The notes under the pieces were generated by a model. It was not told the origin of the DNA. It made no database searches and saw only the letters and a list, made by a program, of their open reading frames with translations. From Nothophaeocryptopus gaeumannii (taxonomy: Eukaryota; Ascomycota; Dothideomycetes; Mycosphaerellales; Mycosphaerellaceae): DNA of 64,000 nt. Made by a program: the position numbers and the translations under genes. The stretch's first letter is position 1; each line of letters begins with the position of its first letter. Positions 9,573 to 19,919 of the stretch are shown one piece after another. The DNA is taken from positions 1,612,001-1,676,000 of the forward strand of contig JASISA010000025.1 in the NCBI GenBank assembly GCA_031771865.1. Reading direction: 5' to 3'.

Positions 9573-10799
9573 GGATACTTGTATTGCGGAATATTCTCTT
9601 GACAGAGGATTCTATGTTCAACTATTCTCCCTTGTGGGCTGGAAGGTACTTTGTGATTATAGACTAGAAGCTGGAAGGCGCGCTTGAGAACTGGAAGGGC
9701 TGTGCGCGCTGCGTATATTGAATGCATAGCCTTGTGGGCTCCACGTGAGGCTTTTGGCTCAATTAAAATGCTCCTATACATGAGTAGCTGCTGGTATCAG
9801 TACCCGAGAATTTGAATGCTTCGTGAACCTACCAGGTAAGCCGCTCGGGCACGAGCTCCTCGACTAAAGACTATCAAGCTACCATGAGATATCACCCCCA
9901 TTGACACTTACAGCTTGTCTTCGTCTCTGGCTGCAAGGTTTGAATGATCAGAACTGCAAGTCGATATTGCAACGGAGTGGCCGCGGTCTATAGAATCGAA
10001 AGGACCAATGCAAAAGTACGCCGCATATGCTCGCACAAGGCATCCTCGGCTCTACTGCCAGTTCTCCAGTGTCGTAGTGGTCTGGTGAAGAATGGAGGCA
10101 GTATACATCGATTCAAAGCACAGAAGGCGTCGCCAGCGAAGAGGAAGTGTCGTCCAGGTCTTGGCACAACGCACGGACAGACGGGAAGCTCTCACCTCGC
10201 TCCTTGGGTCTTGACAGCAAGACGACAGAATCTCCATGAGTACTGGTCTGCCAGCCGAAAAACGAGTTCCAGGCGGCCGCCAAGGCAGCTCGACAAGTCT
10301 AGCTCTGCTCTGTGGTCTGAAGCTGGTTGCTAGGACCGCGTGAGGCCACCGTCGTTGACCGACCATTGAAGCCTCCGGAACCGGGCAACAATGAAGGCTA
10401 TCCACATCCTCCTCACCTCCACGGCGCTACCTCGAGAAGGCGGCTCGGCCTTTTGTACTCACAGCTCGCTCTGATGTTGACAAATCGGCCAGAGCGTGAC
10501 GCGCCACACGTCGGCGGCCTCGCTTGCTAATGGCAAAAATTCGTCCCTCATGCAATTAGCAAGAGCTTTAGAGTTTGGCCAGGTATTCATATGTCAGGGC
10601 AATTGCCGCAAGATCGGACCGCCCTGAGCTTTCTGCAGCCGTGAGTGTCCCCACAGATCAAGCAGGGTCAACAGCAGGTACGAAGACTTGCAGCCAATGA
10701 GTATGTTCCAGGCCTCGGTCTTCATGCTCTTCTTTTGAACCTCGACTTGTTACAGCCATCTACTTGTTGACATTACAGATCCCATTGATAGCCTCCAAG
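9573..10799. other. Gene-poor gap, about 1.2 kb
   Basis: No frame with coding character. It includes the promoter of the SET-domain gene; the last bases before 10800 are a typical leader ending in CTCCAAGATGAC. Confidence 0.4.
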
Positions 10800-11456
10800 A
10801 TGACCCAGCTCAACGACCTCGAGAACGGCGGTGCCAATGGCAGCGTTGACGTTACCTCGCTACACTCCAAAGCCTCGGCATACGATCTCAGCATCAACGG
10901 CCTCCAGAACCTAGTAGCTTTCGAAAATACACCTGCTGGATTGTGCGTTGTTTCAAAAGTTGCATTGCCGGCTGGAGCACACTTCGCATACATTACGAGT
11001 CATGAACCTCAACCAAAGGCCTCTTGGAAGACGATCCAGACCTCCATCAAGACTCATACCGATCCCCAAAGTGCCCTGCTGTACATGAACCACTCCTGTG
11101 CACCATCTTTGGAGGTCCACACATACTTCCCAGACGAGAATGGAGAGTACCCTCAATCACCAATCAATGGCGCCCTGAACGGCGAAGCACCACACCTCAA
11201 ACGGGTTGGATTGGCGGGAGAGGTCACAGTGGCCAGAGACCGAGATGTCAAGCCGGGAGATGCTTTAACATTCTTCTACCCTTCAACGGAATGGCAATTC
11301 GATCGAGCGTTTGACTGTCTCTGTGGAGCCGGCAAAGATGTATGCCAGGAGAAGATTCAAGGGGCTTCCTTCATTGATTCTAAGACTCTCAACCGATGGT
11401 TCATCAATGACCACATCTGGCAGATGGCTAAGCAACGGGATGCTGGGCAGCTGTAG
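10800..11456 (+). CDS. SET-domain protein (compact, methyltransferase-like)
   Basis: 218 residues from the ATG at 10800 (MTQLNDLENGG). An in-frame ATG 36 bases upstream is possible but its context is less good. The diagnostic SET motif is LLYMNHSCAPSLEVH, which matches the NHSC-x-P motif of SET domains that binds S-adenosylmethionine. It is followed by the C-terminal DVKPGDALTFFYPSTEW block. A C-x-C-x5-C cluster (DCLCGAGKDVC) resembles a post-SET zinc site. The usual N-terminal G-x-G is replaced by LPAGAHFAYI. Small fungal SET proteins of this form are common, and their substrates are mostly unknown; both histone and non-histone targets exist in the family. Activity and substrate cannot be read from the sequence. 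Confidence 0.8.
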   Translation: MTQLNDLENGGANGSVDVTSLHSKASAYDLSINGLQNLVAFENTPAGLCVVSKVALPAGAHFAYITSHEPQPKASWKTIQTSIKTHTDPQSALLYMNHSCAPSLEVHTYFPDENGEYPQSPINGALNGEAPHLKRVGLAGEVTVARDRDVKPGDALTFFYPSTEWQFDRAFDCLCGAGKDVCQEKIQGASFIDSKTLNRWFINDHIWQMAKQRDAGQL

Positions 11457-11746
11457 ATGCGGAAATTGTGGAAACGGACGAAATTTCAACAGCACGAGGT
11501 GATGAGTGATGTTAGCAGAGATGAGGGTGCATGTGGAGAGGGAGCATAGGGAGTTTTCTCATTGAGCAGGATACCCAAGCCTTTCAACAGGAAGGGCCAG
11601 CAATGTTATGTACCATTCATCATACCACAGCTTAGGCTTGTACATATCTAAAAGAACGCAAGCGCCTAAGCTTTCTCAACCAAGTCGTGTGTAAAACTTC
11701 ACACCTCTTGCCACATTTGGCAATCTGGTCCACTCCTATCGATCCT

Positions 11747-12943
11747 TCAAGCACCCACAGCAGTCGCACGCTCGACATCCAAGCGATGGAAACCACCCTT
11801 CTCAGCAACGAGCTCCTGCAACTTGACCATTCGCTTCTGATCCTCAGTAGGCGAGACCTGATCACCCTCACCAGCCCACTCCAAGAACTCATTAGTGTAG
11901 TTCGGCTTGAAATCAGCATCCAAAACCCCTAGGCGCTTGCCATAGTTGGTAACCTTCGTCCAGTCCCTCTGCACATTCCTCAAATCCTTTGAGAAATACG
12001 CAAACGACCTCTCATAAATCTTCCGGTTCAATTCGCTTCCCATGACAGGTTTGAAATCAACATACTCCGCCCAAGCCTGCTCTGGCTCAGCAAGAACGAA
12101 ATCGGTAGCTTTCTTAACAGCACGCATGAAAGACCGGACTTTGTCAGGATTTTCGGAAATGAATTTCTCGTTTCCGATGTAGAGGATAGAACAGAAGCAG
12201 CAGCAGCCCAATTCGGCGAGTTCGTCGATGCGGAGCATCTGGACGTCGGATTTGGGACGGCCTTGGGCGGAGAGCCATTCGGCTAGTTCTACCATTTGCA
12301 CGTTTTCGAGGCCGATGCCGGCGTCGATTTCGCCTTTGATGATGGCTTTGGAGACGTTCATGCCGCAGCGGATGGCCGTGTAGTCCGAGGGGGACATGCC
12401 GTAGTGGCTGGTGAGCTCGTCGATCTGGGGAGAAGGATTAGTGGTGATGGCGAGGTTTGATTGTTTGGATGGACACATACTTGGATCTTGCCGAATTCGC
12501 CGACGTAGCCGATCCTCTTGCCCTTTAAGGTGCGGAAGTCGATGCTAATGCCGCTGTCCTTGAGGTAGACGACGCCAGTGAATGGCTCGTCAAGGAGAGA
12601 GCCGATGGACAGAATTGGAAAGTTACGAGCTTTGGCGGCCAGACTGTGAATCATGGCCTTGAAGCCCAAGTCGACTTTCTGGCTTCCGATGATCTCGGTG
12701 ACATCCTTTCTCAAGTCAGTACGTGAATTTGCTCAGAATGAGCATCCGACTCACACTTGGGTCATTCGGCTCAAGGAGGGCAACTTGGATTCCCTCTTCC
12801 TTGAAGTAGCCCTTGGCCTGGGCCAGGTAAAGCGGAGCATGGTATGGCGTAGCGTGCCTTCAACCCGTTAGCCTCGATATACTCTCAACGCCACTGTCGG
12901 AAGTGTACCAGTTGGTCAGGAACGTGATCTTATCAGTAGACAT
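11747..12943 (-). CDS. THI5: Thi5/Nmt1-type HMP-P synthase (thiamine pyrimidine biosynthesis)
   Basis: Four exons on the minus strand: 12909-12943, 12755-12857, 12481-12705 and 11747-12424. The introns use GTACAC...GAAG (branch GCTAAC), GTGAGT...AAAG and GTATGT...CCCCAG. Lengths 35+103+225+678 give 346 residues with every junction in frame (TNW|HATPYH, DPS|DVTE, GKIQ|IDEL). Thi5 makes 4-amino-5-hydroxymethyl-2-methylpyrimidine phosphate from pyridoxal phosphate and one of its own histidines, a single-turnover reaction that needs iron. The yeast key residues are kept at the same numbers: Lys62 and His66 (FKAMIH) and the CCCFC motif at about 195-199. The fold is that of NMT1/SsuA-like binding proteins. 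Expression is very likely controlled by the TPP riboswitch in its leader (13017-13140). Confidence 0.95.
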
Positions 12944-12965
12944 CTTGTTCTTCACGTTGGTAATG

Positions 12966-13236
12966 CTGCTGAAGTCAATACATCAAGTTCCCATATTCGG
13001 GATTAGAGGAGGTATAGCATGTCCCTAGCGCAGGCATTGTCCTGACTCAGGTTCCAACGGTATGATCTCAGATCAAATGACTGCCACATTGCCGACCACG
13101 AAGGCGAGCAGTGGGCGAGACAGATGAACACCCGTCATGCAGTGAAAACTCATGGAAACGGTACCTTGATCAAAGTAGTCGGAGCTGGCGGACAGCAGAT
13201 CTGTCATGGACATGACCTCCATTATGGCTGTCATAC
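12966..13236 (-). promoter_or_regulatory. Predicted 5'-leader intron of THI5 with alternative 5' splice sites and an upstream ORF
   Basis: Two candidate 5' splice sites lie upstream of the aptamer: GTATGA at 13236 and GTACCG at 13164. A candidate 3' splice site is TTCAG or CAG at 12969/12966, with a TATTGAC branch-like motif before it. An ATG at 13234, inside the first splice site, opens an upstream frame that runs to 13073. Splicing from 13236 would remove this ATG; splicing from 13164 would keep it and hinder THI5 translation. This is the arrangement described for Neurospora NMT1. The splice positions are read by eye and not shown by transcript data. Confidence 0.6.
13017..13140 (-). promoter_or_regulatory. 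TPP (thiamine pyrophosphate) riboswitch in the THI5 5' leader
   Basis: Read on the minus strand from 13140 to 13017. A closing helix pairs GCATG at the 5' end with CATGC at the 3' end. The conserved TPP aptamer blocks follow in the right order: GGGTG near the start, CTGAGA then ATACC after the P2/P3 arm, GGAACCTGA, then ACAATGCC, and finally CTAGGGA. These match the THI-element consensus (CTGAGA, ACC, GAACCTGAT, AATGCC, AGGGA). It lies 74 bases upstream of the THI5 ATG, on the same strand as the gene. In fungi such aptamers sit in a leader intron and control splice-site choice: with TPP bound, splicing keeps upstream ORFs and lowers expression. Confidence 0.93.
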
Positions 13237-13553
13237 TTGGTTTCTCGAATGGTATTCGTGTTGCGTGCTCTTGCAAAGAATAGTTTAGGAGGAGAGGTGT
13301 CAACGAGTGACTGAAGCTGTTTTCATGCTCAAGGGAGCTTTAGTGGTGGGGTAGGTAAGTTGACAAGAACGCTGATGTAAAATGATCCACAGGAGGTCAT
13401 TACACTTTGCTGGGCCGTGCAGAGCTGCATGGATGGGTGATCGAGCTCCAAACAATGACCAATGTAGGACGTTTGTACGAGCGTGTCAAGACATTTCACA
13501 CAGGCCTTCGTACAAGCATGCTTGCCATCAACGCTTCCGCTTCCTGATCATAT

Positions 13554-14858
13554 TCACTTCCTCAACGCCTTTTCCGGCTGCTTTCGGTATGTCTTACACC
13601 ATCGACACCACTCCTTGGCACCTTTATTGAACAGACTCTTCAGGTCGTCCTTCACCTGCCGTATCTCCCATTGCTCGTCCTCGAAGCTCATCTCCCTATC
13701 CTTGTGATCTTGGTCCTTGTCGGTATGTGACCAACCGATAGCCTCCAGCACCTGGGTCTCGCTGGGTGGAGAAGTATAGTAGGGGAAAAGCATCGGCTCT
13801 CTCTTGTGAAGATACGAGCCCAGGTAACGCTCAAGGACGTCGAGCTGAGGCGATGGTGCAAAGTCCAACGTGAGCTTGTTCTTCTGCTTTGTTAACCGTT
13901 TGGTAACACTACGGCTTGTCTTGGCTCCTCGGACTGATGCGTAGAGCCTAAGGTATGTCAGTTCGCAGCTTGATCGATCACGACAGCGTTCCTTACCACA
14001 CAAAGTCGATTTCTGCTAGCCCTCCAAACTAAAGCAATAGTCAGTGAAAAGGCCGATTTCGAGCCTGACGTTACTTACAGGCCATATCGGCACAGCGAGT
14101 GTATCAACAGCCACAGCAGGCAAGAACAGGGCTCCGGCAATTATCGAGTCACGCTCGGCCCTTTTCTTGGTTCTCATCAACGTGGCAACAAATTCCTCCC
14201 TCAGCCGCTCAACGTCTTGTGGAGGCATGTCATCGGGGTACACGAGAAGTATCTCCTCCGGACTCTTGGGCTTCGAGTAGACATCTTCTGCATGTTCGTC
14301 TGCCGCATCCTGCACGCTAGCCACTCGATTCAGAAATTCAAGGTTCGTACTCTTGATCGCACGTATGCTCCAATCTATGCCTCTCGTTGTCTTCCATTTG
14401 GCTCGTCGAAACACGTTCTTCTTCTTGCCCTTCAGCGAGGTTCGCGTCTTGGCTTCCCGCAGCTCCTTGAGCCATATCCTCTTACCGCGATGTGTGATTG
14501 TTTCCTTCTTTTCGCCCTGTGTGGGTTTGCGCAGGAATGGTGGTGGGGGTGGAGTATATATAAGGAAGCGCTGTGGGATGCTCTCGGCAGGCACACCTGA
14601 TATTTCTGGCTTCGGAAACGGTACCAAGTAGGCTACAAGTCGGTGGAGGTCTCTCGTGAAGTGCACTTGCGGATCGAGGTGTCTTGGATCGGCGTCAATG
14701 TCTTCCTCGATCAGCCTGCTATTGCGCTGCGGTGGTTTCTGGTATTGTGACATGTCCACTGGTTGATTGTGGAAACCCCGTACATCCTGCGCAAGTGCAT
14801 CTGTGGAGTGATTTGGGTCGCGTGGTGGTATTGGAGGCGCTGCAGATTCGATACCCAT
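13554..14858 (-). CDS. Mitochondrial K+/H+ exchange-related protein (Mit_KHE1 family)
   Basis: Three exons: 14079-14858, a 32-base exon at 13997-14028, and 13554-13947. The introns are GTAAGT...GCTTTAG and GTAAGG...CCTTAG. Together they give 401 residues with frame kept at both junctions (PIWP|FGGLAEIDFV|W|LYASVRG). Recognisable blocks are FTRDLHRLVAYLVPFPKPE, FLIYTPPPPPF, NLEFLNRV, ILLVYPDDMPP, LREEFVATLMRTK and GGLAEIDFVWLYASVRGAK. This is the pattern of the fungal Mit_KHE1 family (PF10173), linked by yeast genetics to mitochondrial potassium/proton exchange. The hydrophobic region near IAGALFLPAVAVDTLAVPIWP could be membrane-associated. The family name is from memory but the blocks agree well. 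The C-terminal WCRWCKTYRKQ tail is basic. Confidence 0.8.
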
Positions 14859-16012
14859 GACTCCGGTCGCCTACCTCGTGCTTTTGCAAGTCGAAAGTAG
14901 AAGAGTCGTGTCCGTCTACTCTTGCGGTGGTCGATGCTGGAGCGCCCACTTACAACAATTACCGGTTTTCTGTCCAGCTACTTCAACTGGGAATGCCTGG
15001 CTGTCGCCTACACTTGGACGTCATTCCCTCATTCTACTGCCGGCGACACAGTCATATAGTGCCTCAGTATGTCATCCCCACCATCCGTTCCCGGCTTGTG
15101 GCAGACTACAGTTGTTTGACCAGGGCCCAGATTGCATTGCAATTGAGAGTGGTCGAGTAGAGTTGCCGTTGCCATGTCTCGATCAACGTGGGATGCGGTT
15201 GTCCTGGATATGGGTAGATACGGGGAGGGCAGTATGTGCAAATTATGTATCATAGATCTTGAATTAGGCAGCGCCCATGGGATGTTGTGGCCGTTGTTGC
15301 TTGCACAGAGTCAAGAACCCACAGGCCAAAATTGCAATGGAATTGAGGCTGGGTCCGTCCGTGCGTCCAGCAACATCACGCTGCGCGCTTCACACTGCAT
15401 TTCGACTCTTTACGGAGCAAGAGTGGGCCAACAACTCGCGTCTGTGTGATCGGGATGAAAATAACGCGCTACAGTCCTTCGTTCTGCGATGATCAAACAA
15501 CGGACGTGCCCGTAGCCTGCAGACTTGACGGACTGACTGCTCGTTCCAGAAGCTATGAATGACGGAATCGCAAGACAGACACGCGGACAGATCATGGATG
15601 CGGACGGGTTTGAGACTGTCTGAATGCTGAACCTGCTGGAAGGCAGTACTCCAGTAGACTGCTTCTCATCCGTGCGAAGGTGGTGAGGTTGGGTGGTCCG
15701 ACCTTTCATGATCATGGTGGTTGAGCCTCGTTGACCGTAACCAGTGCCTCATCAAAACGACTCCTCGCCGCTAATGCTCTCGGGATGCGACATATCCGCG
15801 TGTAGCCATACATCACCTTCACGATGGCTAAGACAAGATTCAAAACACGTTGCTTTAGATGTAGTAATTGCAGCCGCCATCAACAGCAAAGTGTCTCGCA
15901 AACCGGACAATCAACACCCATAGAGAAGGTGAATGCAGGCTTTCTGTTATGTCTTTAGGGAACAATTCAGGTAAGTCACGACCTTGCGAGGGTCCAGCAG
16001 GACCATATGGCG

Positions 16013-16049
16013 TTTGCATAGCGTAGGATATCTTTGCATAGCGTAGGAT
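16013..16049. repeat. 17-base direct repeat, two copies
   Basis: The unit TTTGCATAGCGTAGGAT occurs at 16013-16029 and again at 16033-16049, three bases apart. A related variant (CCTTAGTATAGGGCATAT) follows directly. Confidence 0.8.
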
Positions 16050-16276
16050 GCCTTAGTATAGGGCATATCCTCCCTTCTGGAGATTAACATGCAATCATCA
16101 ATGATCTCACTGACAATCGCAAAACTGAGGCTCAAACGGCATCTGTCACTCGGAAGGTTACAGTACATCGCCATTTTCGCAGCCTCAAACGACAAAGCTT
16201 GCCCGAAAATTGTACTGCCTCGTGTAGTGAGGCGCGTGCAAAATCCTGCAAACACCCGTGCTCATGCAGGTCAAAA

Positions 16277-16309
16277 GACCCTGGCATACACCTATAGGAC
16301 CCTGGCATA
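16277..16309. repeat. 12-base direct repeat, two copies
   Basis: GACCCTGGCATA occurs at 16277-16288 and 16298-16309, separated by nine bases. It lies 230 bases from the other short repeat pair. Confidence 0.75.
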
Positions 16310-16943
16310 TCGAAACAACCCTCCCCACTCTGAGACACTATAGCGTTTTACGTCAACTGCCAACCCTGCCCTGACCAGACCTGAGCCAGAACTTCGTGAT
16401 TTCCTCCGATACCTGGCAAACGCTGTGGCGCAAACCTGCAAATAAACCCGCTCACAAGATGCACTTTGGGAATTTATGGTGGTCGTGGATGTCTGAACGT
16501 GAGGTATCTGAACGGGGGATATATCCTGTTATGACACAAGGAAATTTGGCATTTCGGGGTTCTTCAGCAGGTTTCTTGCGTGGCTTTCGCATTGGGCCAT
16601 GCGTTCAGTGGGAACGTCATGTGTTACATGACTGGAAAGCTTGCTGTGGCTCCTTGGGGTGGTGGCTCATTGGGAAGGACATATGTATACCATGCTGCCA
16701 CCTTCGCCTCCCGAGTGCATCTTTTCGTTGTATGCTCTTTGCTCGTGATTTCAAGGTTTGCTGTTGATCAGCGCACCATCTTCAATTCAAGCCCCAGCTC
16801 ACCTCTCAGCCATCACCATCGACGACGACACCATCACACCCCAACCGACCGGTTCCAACATCACCCCAGCCCGAACTACAACCTCAATACTTACCCTCCG
16901 AGAAATATATCCTCCCAAAGAACCCAAAGCCATCAAAACCAAA

Positions 16944-17825
16944 ATGGGCTTCGGTCACGGTGTTCACTTCTTTGGAGTCTTCCTCCTCGTACGTCGCCAA
17001 TCCTCCCTCAACGTATTCCACTCATGTACTCACGCCTTTGACAGTTCGTCTCCTCAATCTTCCTCCTCTTCGTCACAATCTCCGCACCCATCATGAACGA
17101 CAACGGACTATTGCGCGTGCATCTCGGTAATAGCACGAAATCGACGGATTATGATCTGGTGTTCGGAACGTTTGGGTATTGTTGTACAAATTGTGGACCG
17201 TAAGTACTCATGACTACATTCAACTCATTTCCGGCCTTTGATTTACTGACTTGTTACTTTCAGTAAGGGCGGCGACGTCTGCACAGGTCGTCACATCGGC
17301 TACAACCCCTCCCGGCTGATGGCAAACGTTGATAGCGTCGAGTACGGAGAGATCTCTTCGGGCACTTCGGACTCTTTTACCCGCGTCATGGTTTTGCATC
17401 CAGTTGCTTGCGGTGTGGCGTTCGCTGCATTCTTGGTGTCCATTAGCGGAGGGGTCTTCGCGTCTCTGCTTGGAGCTTTGGCGGCCTTCGTGGCTTGGGT
17501 TTTGACTTTGGTTGTACTGGTAAGTCACAAGCCCTTCGCTTGAGTGCCCACATGAAAATGCATGCGGTGAAAGCTGACCGATCAACAGGCAACCGACTTC
17601 ACACTTTTCGGTATAGTAAGACACCACGTCAACGACGACAAAACAGACTCCAAGGCTCACTTCGGTGATGCGATCTGGTTGCTCGTTGCGACGTTCATTA
17701 TGCTCTTCCTCGGCATGGGAATCGTTCTGTTTACTTGCTGCGTGAGCAGAAGGGAGAGGCGAAAAAGTGAGGAGGCTCCGCCGCCGACATCGACTCGCAG
17801 CAGATGGAACTTATTGAAGCACTGA
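16944..17825 (+). CDS. SUR7/PalI-family claudin-like membrane protein
   Basis: Four exons: 16944-16988, 17045-17199, 17264-17519 and 17589-17825. The introns are GTACGT...GACAG, GTAAGT...TTTCAG and GTAAGT...CAACAG. The product is 230 residues with all junctions in frame. Topology fits SUR7/PalI: a first membrane helix (GVHFFGVFLLFVSSIFLLFVTI), an extracellular loop with a claudin-like G-x-x-x-C-C-x-x-C signature (FGTFGYCCTNCG) and a following Cys (GDVCTGRHIGYN), then three more helices (about 120-137, 141-155 and 184-205). The last is followed by a basic cytoplasmic tail (SRRERRKSEE). Family members occupy eisosome/MCC plasma-membrane patches (Sur7) or signal ambient pH (PalI/Rim9). Which branch this belongs to cannot be settled from sequence alone; the short tail argues against a full-length PalI. 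Confidence 0.88.
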
Positions 17826-18079
17826 TCGGAAGTCTAGAGCAATTGAAGGGATGTGAGAAGGTCGAAGTCGGTTATTGGATTCGGGTCGAGGGTTTGGTCG
17901 GGTACCAAGCCTTTGGTCTGCTCTTCGGCTGACCTTTGTCTCGTTGGTGTTGTTCTGGGAGCGTGTTTAGCGTCATCGTTGAGAATATTGGATGCATGCT
18001 GAATTATATCATCTACTCCTCAATACTATCATATCATGATCGTCCACATTTCGTAGGCAGGCCCGCTGAACCTTTATCG

Positions 18080-19591
18080 TTAGTACACACTTCCTCGTAT
18101 GCTCTTATCTTCGGTCTCAGCGTTTTCAATGTCGTCAATGTTGATCGCTGCTGCCCGCACTGCTTTCTTGCCAGCCTCATCCTGTGAGAGCTCATCGTCG
18201 GCCGATCCAGCCTCGTCGCCAAGCGGATCTGCCCTCTTATGGTCTCTCATCCCACTTTCTCGTGCCCAACGCTCGATATCTTCTGGAGTCGCTTGTCGCT
18301 GAGGTGCTTTTCGCATGGCTGCTGCGAGACTGCCACGGCCTCTGCCTGGATTGAAATACACTGAACTCTCATCCTCGCTCATCTCATGCGGAGTGTTTGC
18401 ACCGGACGCCGTGCCGCCCCCATCGCGACCAGAAAGAAGGTAGGCAGGCACAGATGGCTTTGGCCTCGTGGCAAACTCAGGGCGAGGGGGAGAAGCAGTG
18501 ATCACGTCGCTGTTAGGGCTGATAATCGCGCCATCCTTGGCAGGCTCCTGATGCGCAATCGGATGATCGTCTGACTCGCCTTTCGGATGCTCCAACGGCG
18601 CCGGAAGCATCAGCTCTTGTTGTGGCTTCTTCTGCCTCTCGCGTCTGGGAAACTTGTCGTTGCCGTGATCGCAGCCGTCAGTACACCCACCCCACTTTCT
18701 AGGCGGGACTTTCGGACTCTCAACCTTTTGTGTCAGGAAGTGCGAGAGTGTGTTTCTCCTCTGGAGGTCTGGAGCCTGCTTGGCTTCTTGCTCCCGCTTT
18801 TGCCTCTTCAACTCTGACCAGGTCCTCAATTTATTCTCCAGTACGTACTTTCCTCGCTCATCTTTGTTCATGACGACAAACTCGCAGTGATTGATGTTAC
18901 GCAGGTCTTCAAAATACTCCACACTCCAATGGTACCACTTCATGAGGAACACTCTTGTCATCAGGCCATGTGTGACCAGTACGCAAACGCTCGGGAAGTC
19001 GTCATCTCCAAACTGTCTCCAGAGGCTTTCGTTGAAGCCTGATATTCGGTCGTAGGCATCTGCGGCGCTCTCTCCGTTCGGTATGCGATAGAAGAAGTGT
19101 CCATAGTCTGCACGCTCCTGCCACATCCTCTCCATCTCGGCCGAACATGGCTGGAAGTTGCCAAAGTCTTGTTCTCTTATGCGAGGCTCTTCGTATACCG
19201 TGATCTTGTTTCTGCTGAAAGGACTGGGTGCAGCTTCCGGGTCGTCCGGATCATGGCGGGCAGTCAGCGTTTTGAGGATGCCTTCTGTTGTTTCTCGAGT
19301 TCGTCGATATGGCGATGTGAAGATCTGCAGCGTATCGTCGGGTTTCAGTAGATGTCGTAGCCGTCGACCTGCTTCCTCTGCCTGCCTGGTTAGTCAGAAT
19401 GTTGCGTACGCCTCTTCAAGCCTCCCGGGAGTGATATGCACCTGTTTATGGCCATCTTCTGTGAGCTTGACGCGATGGTCCGGGATCATTTGGTGAATCT
19501 CCCGGTTCTTGTTGCCCTCGGACTGGGCATGCCGTACAAGTATGATCAACCGTGGTTTGACCATCTTGACTATCTGTCCTATGCTGGGCAC
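18080..19591 (-). CDS. Histidine phosphatase (phosphoglycerate-mutase-like, DET1 type)
   Basis: Two exons: 19442-19591 and 18080-19381. The intron at 19382-19441 (GTGCAT...CTAACCAGGCAG) joins GHKQ to AEEAGRRLRHL in frame, giving 483 residues. A nearer AG four bases upstream would break the frame. The start could also be the Met at 19564 (MVKPRLIILVRHAQ). The catalytic RHG-type motif is LVRHAQSEGN (His21 as phospho-acceptor), the second Arg lies in FTSPYRRTRET, and the second His in VLVTHGLMTRVFLMKWY. This combination and the conserved NHCEFVVM block match yeast DET1/YOR283W-like broad-range acid phosphatases. The C-terminal half (from about residue 265) is a Pro/Ser-rich, charged extension absent from the short yeast enzymes and of unknown role. 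Confidence 0.87.
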
Positions 19592-19919
19592 TAGAAGAAG
19601 GAAGATATTGTGGCGTGGTTGTTGTGAAAGTCGTAGTCGGCGGTTATGGAGACGCGGTTGCCGGCGCTTCGGAATTAGATACAGTACTCGGCGTTTGCGG
19701 CGGTGGCCTGAAGCTACATATAGGCCAATACCTCACACTTGCTCATCCAGCTCAATCTTGCATGTGAAGTCGCAAGTGAATACATCTTCTTAGCTCAAGC
19801 TTGACTGCATGAGCGCGCAAAGCTCACACTGAGGCGCGGTCGACTCTACTATACACGACCAAGCTTCGAACGCCTACGAACACCACTGCGCAACAGAAGA
19901 CACGCCAGATTTGTTCAAA
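19592..19919. other. Divergent promoter region, 328 bases
   Basis: Lies between the minus-strand phosphatase and the plus-strand PRKRIP1-like gene, so it probably drives both. No other feature seen. Confidence 0.5.

Larger units (their letters stand above)
14859..16943. other. Gene-poor gap, about 2.1 kb, with short direct repeats
   Basis: No supported gene. The first part is the promoter of the Mit_KHE1 gene. Short direct repeats lie at 16013-16049 and 16277-16309 (listed separately). The last 150 bases are the CT- and CA-rich leader of the SUR7-type gene. Confidence 0.4.
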
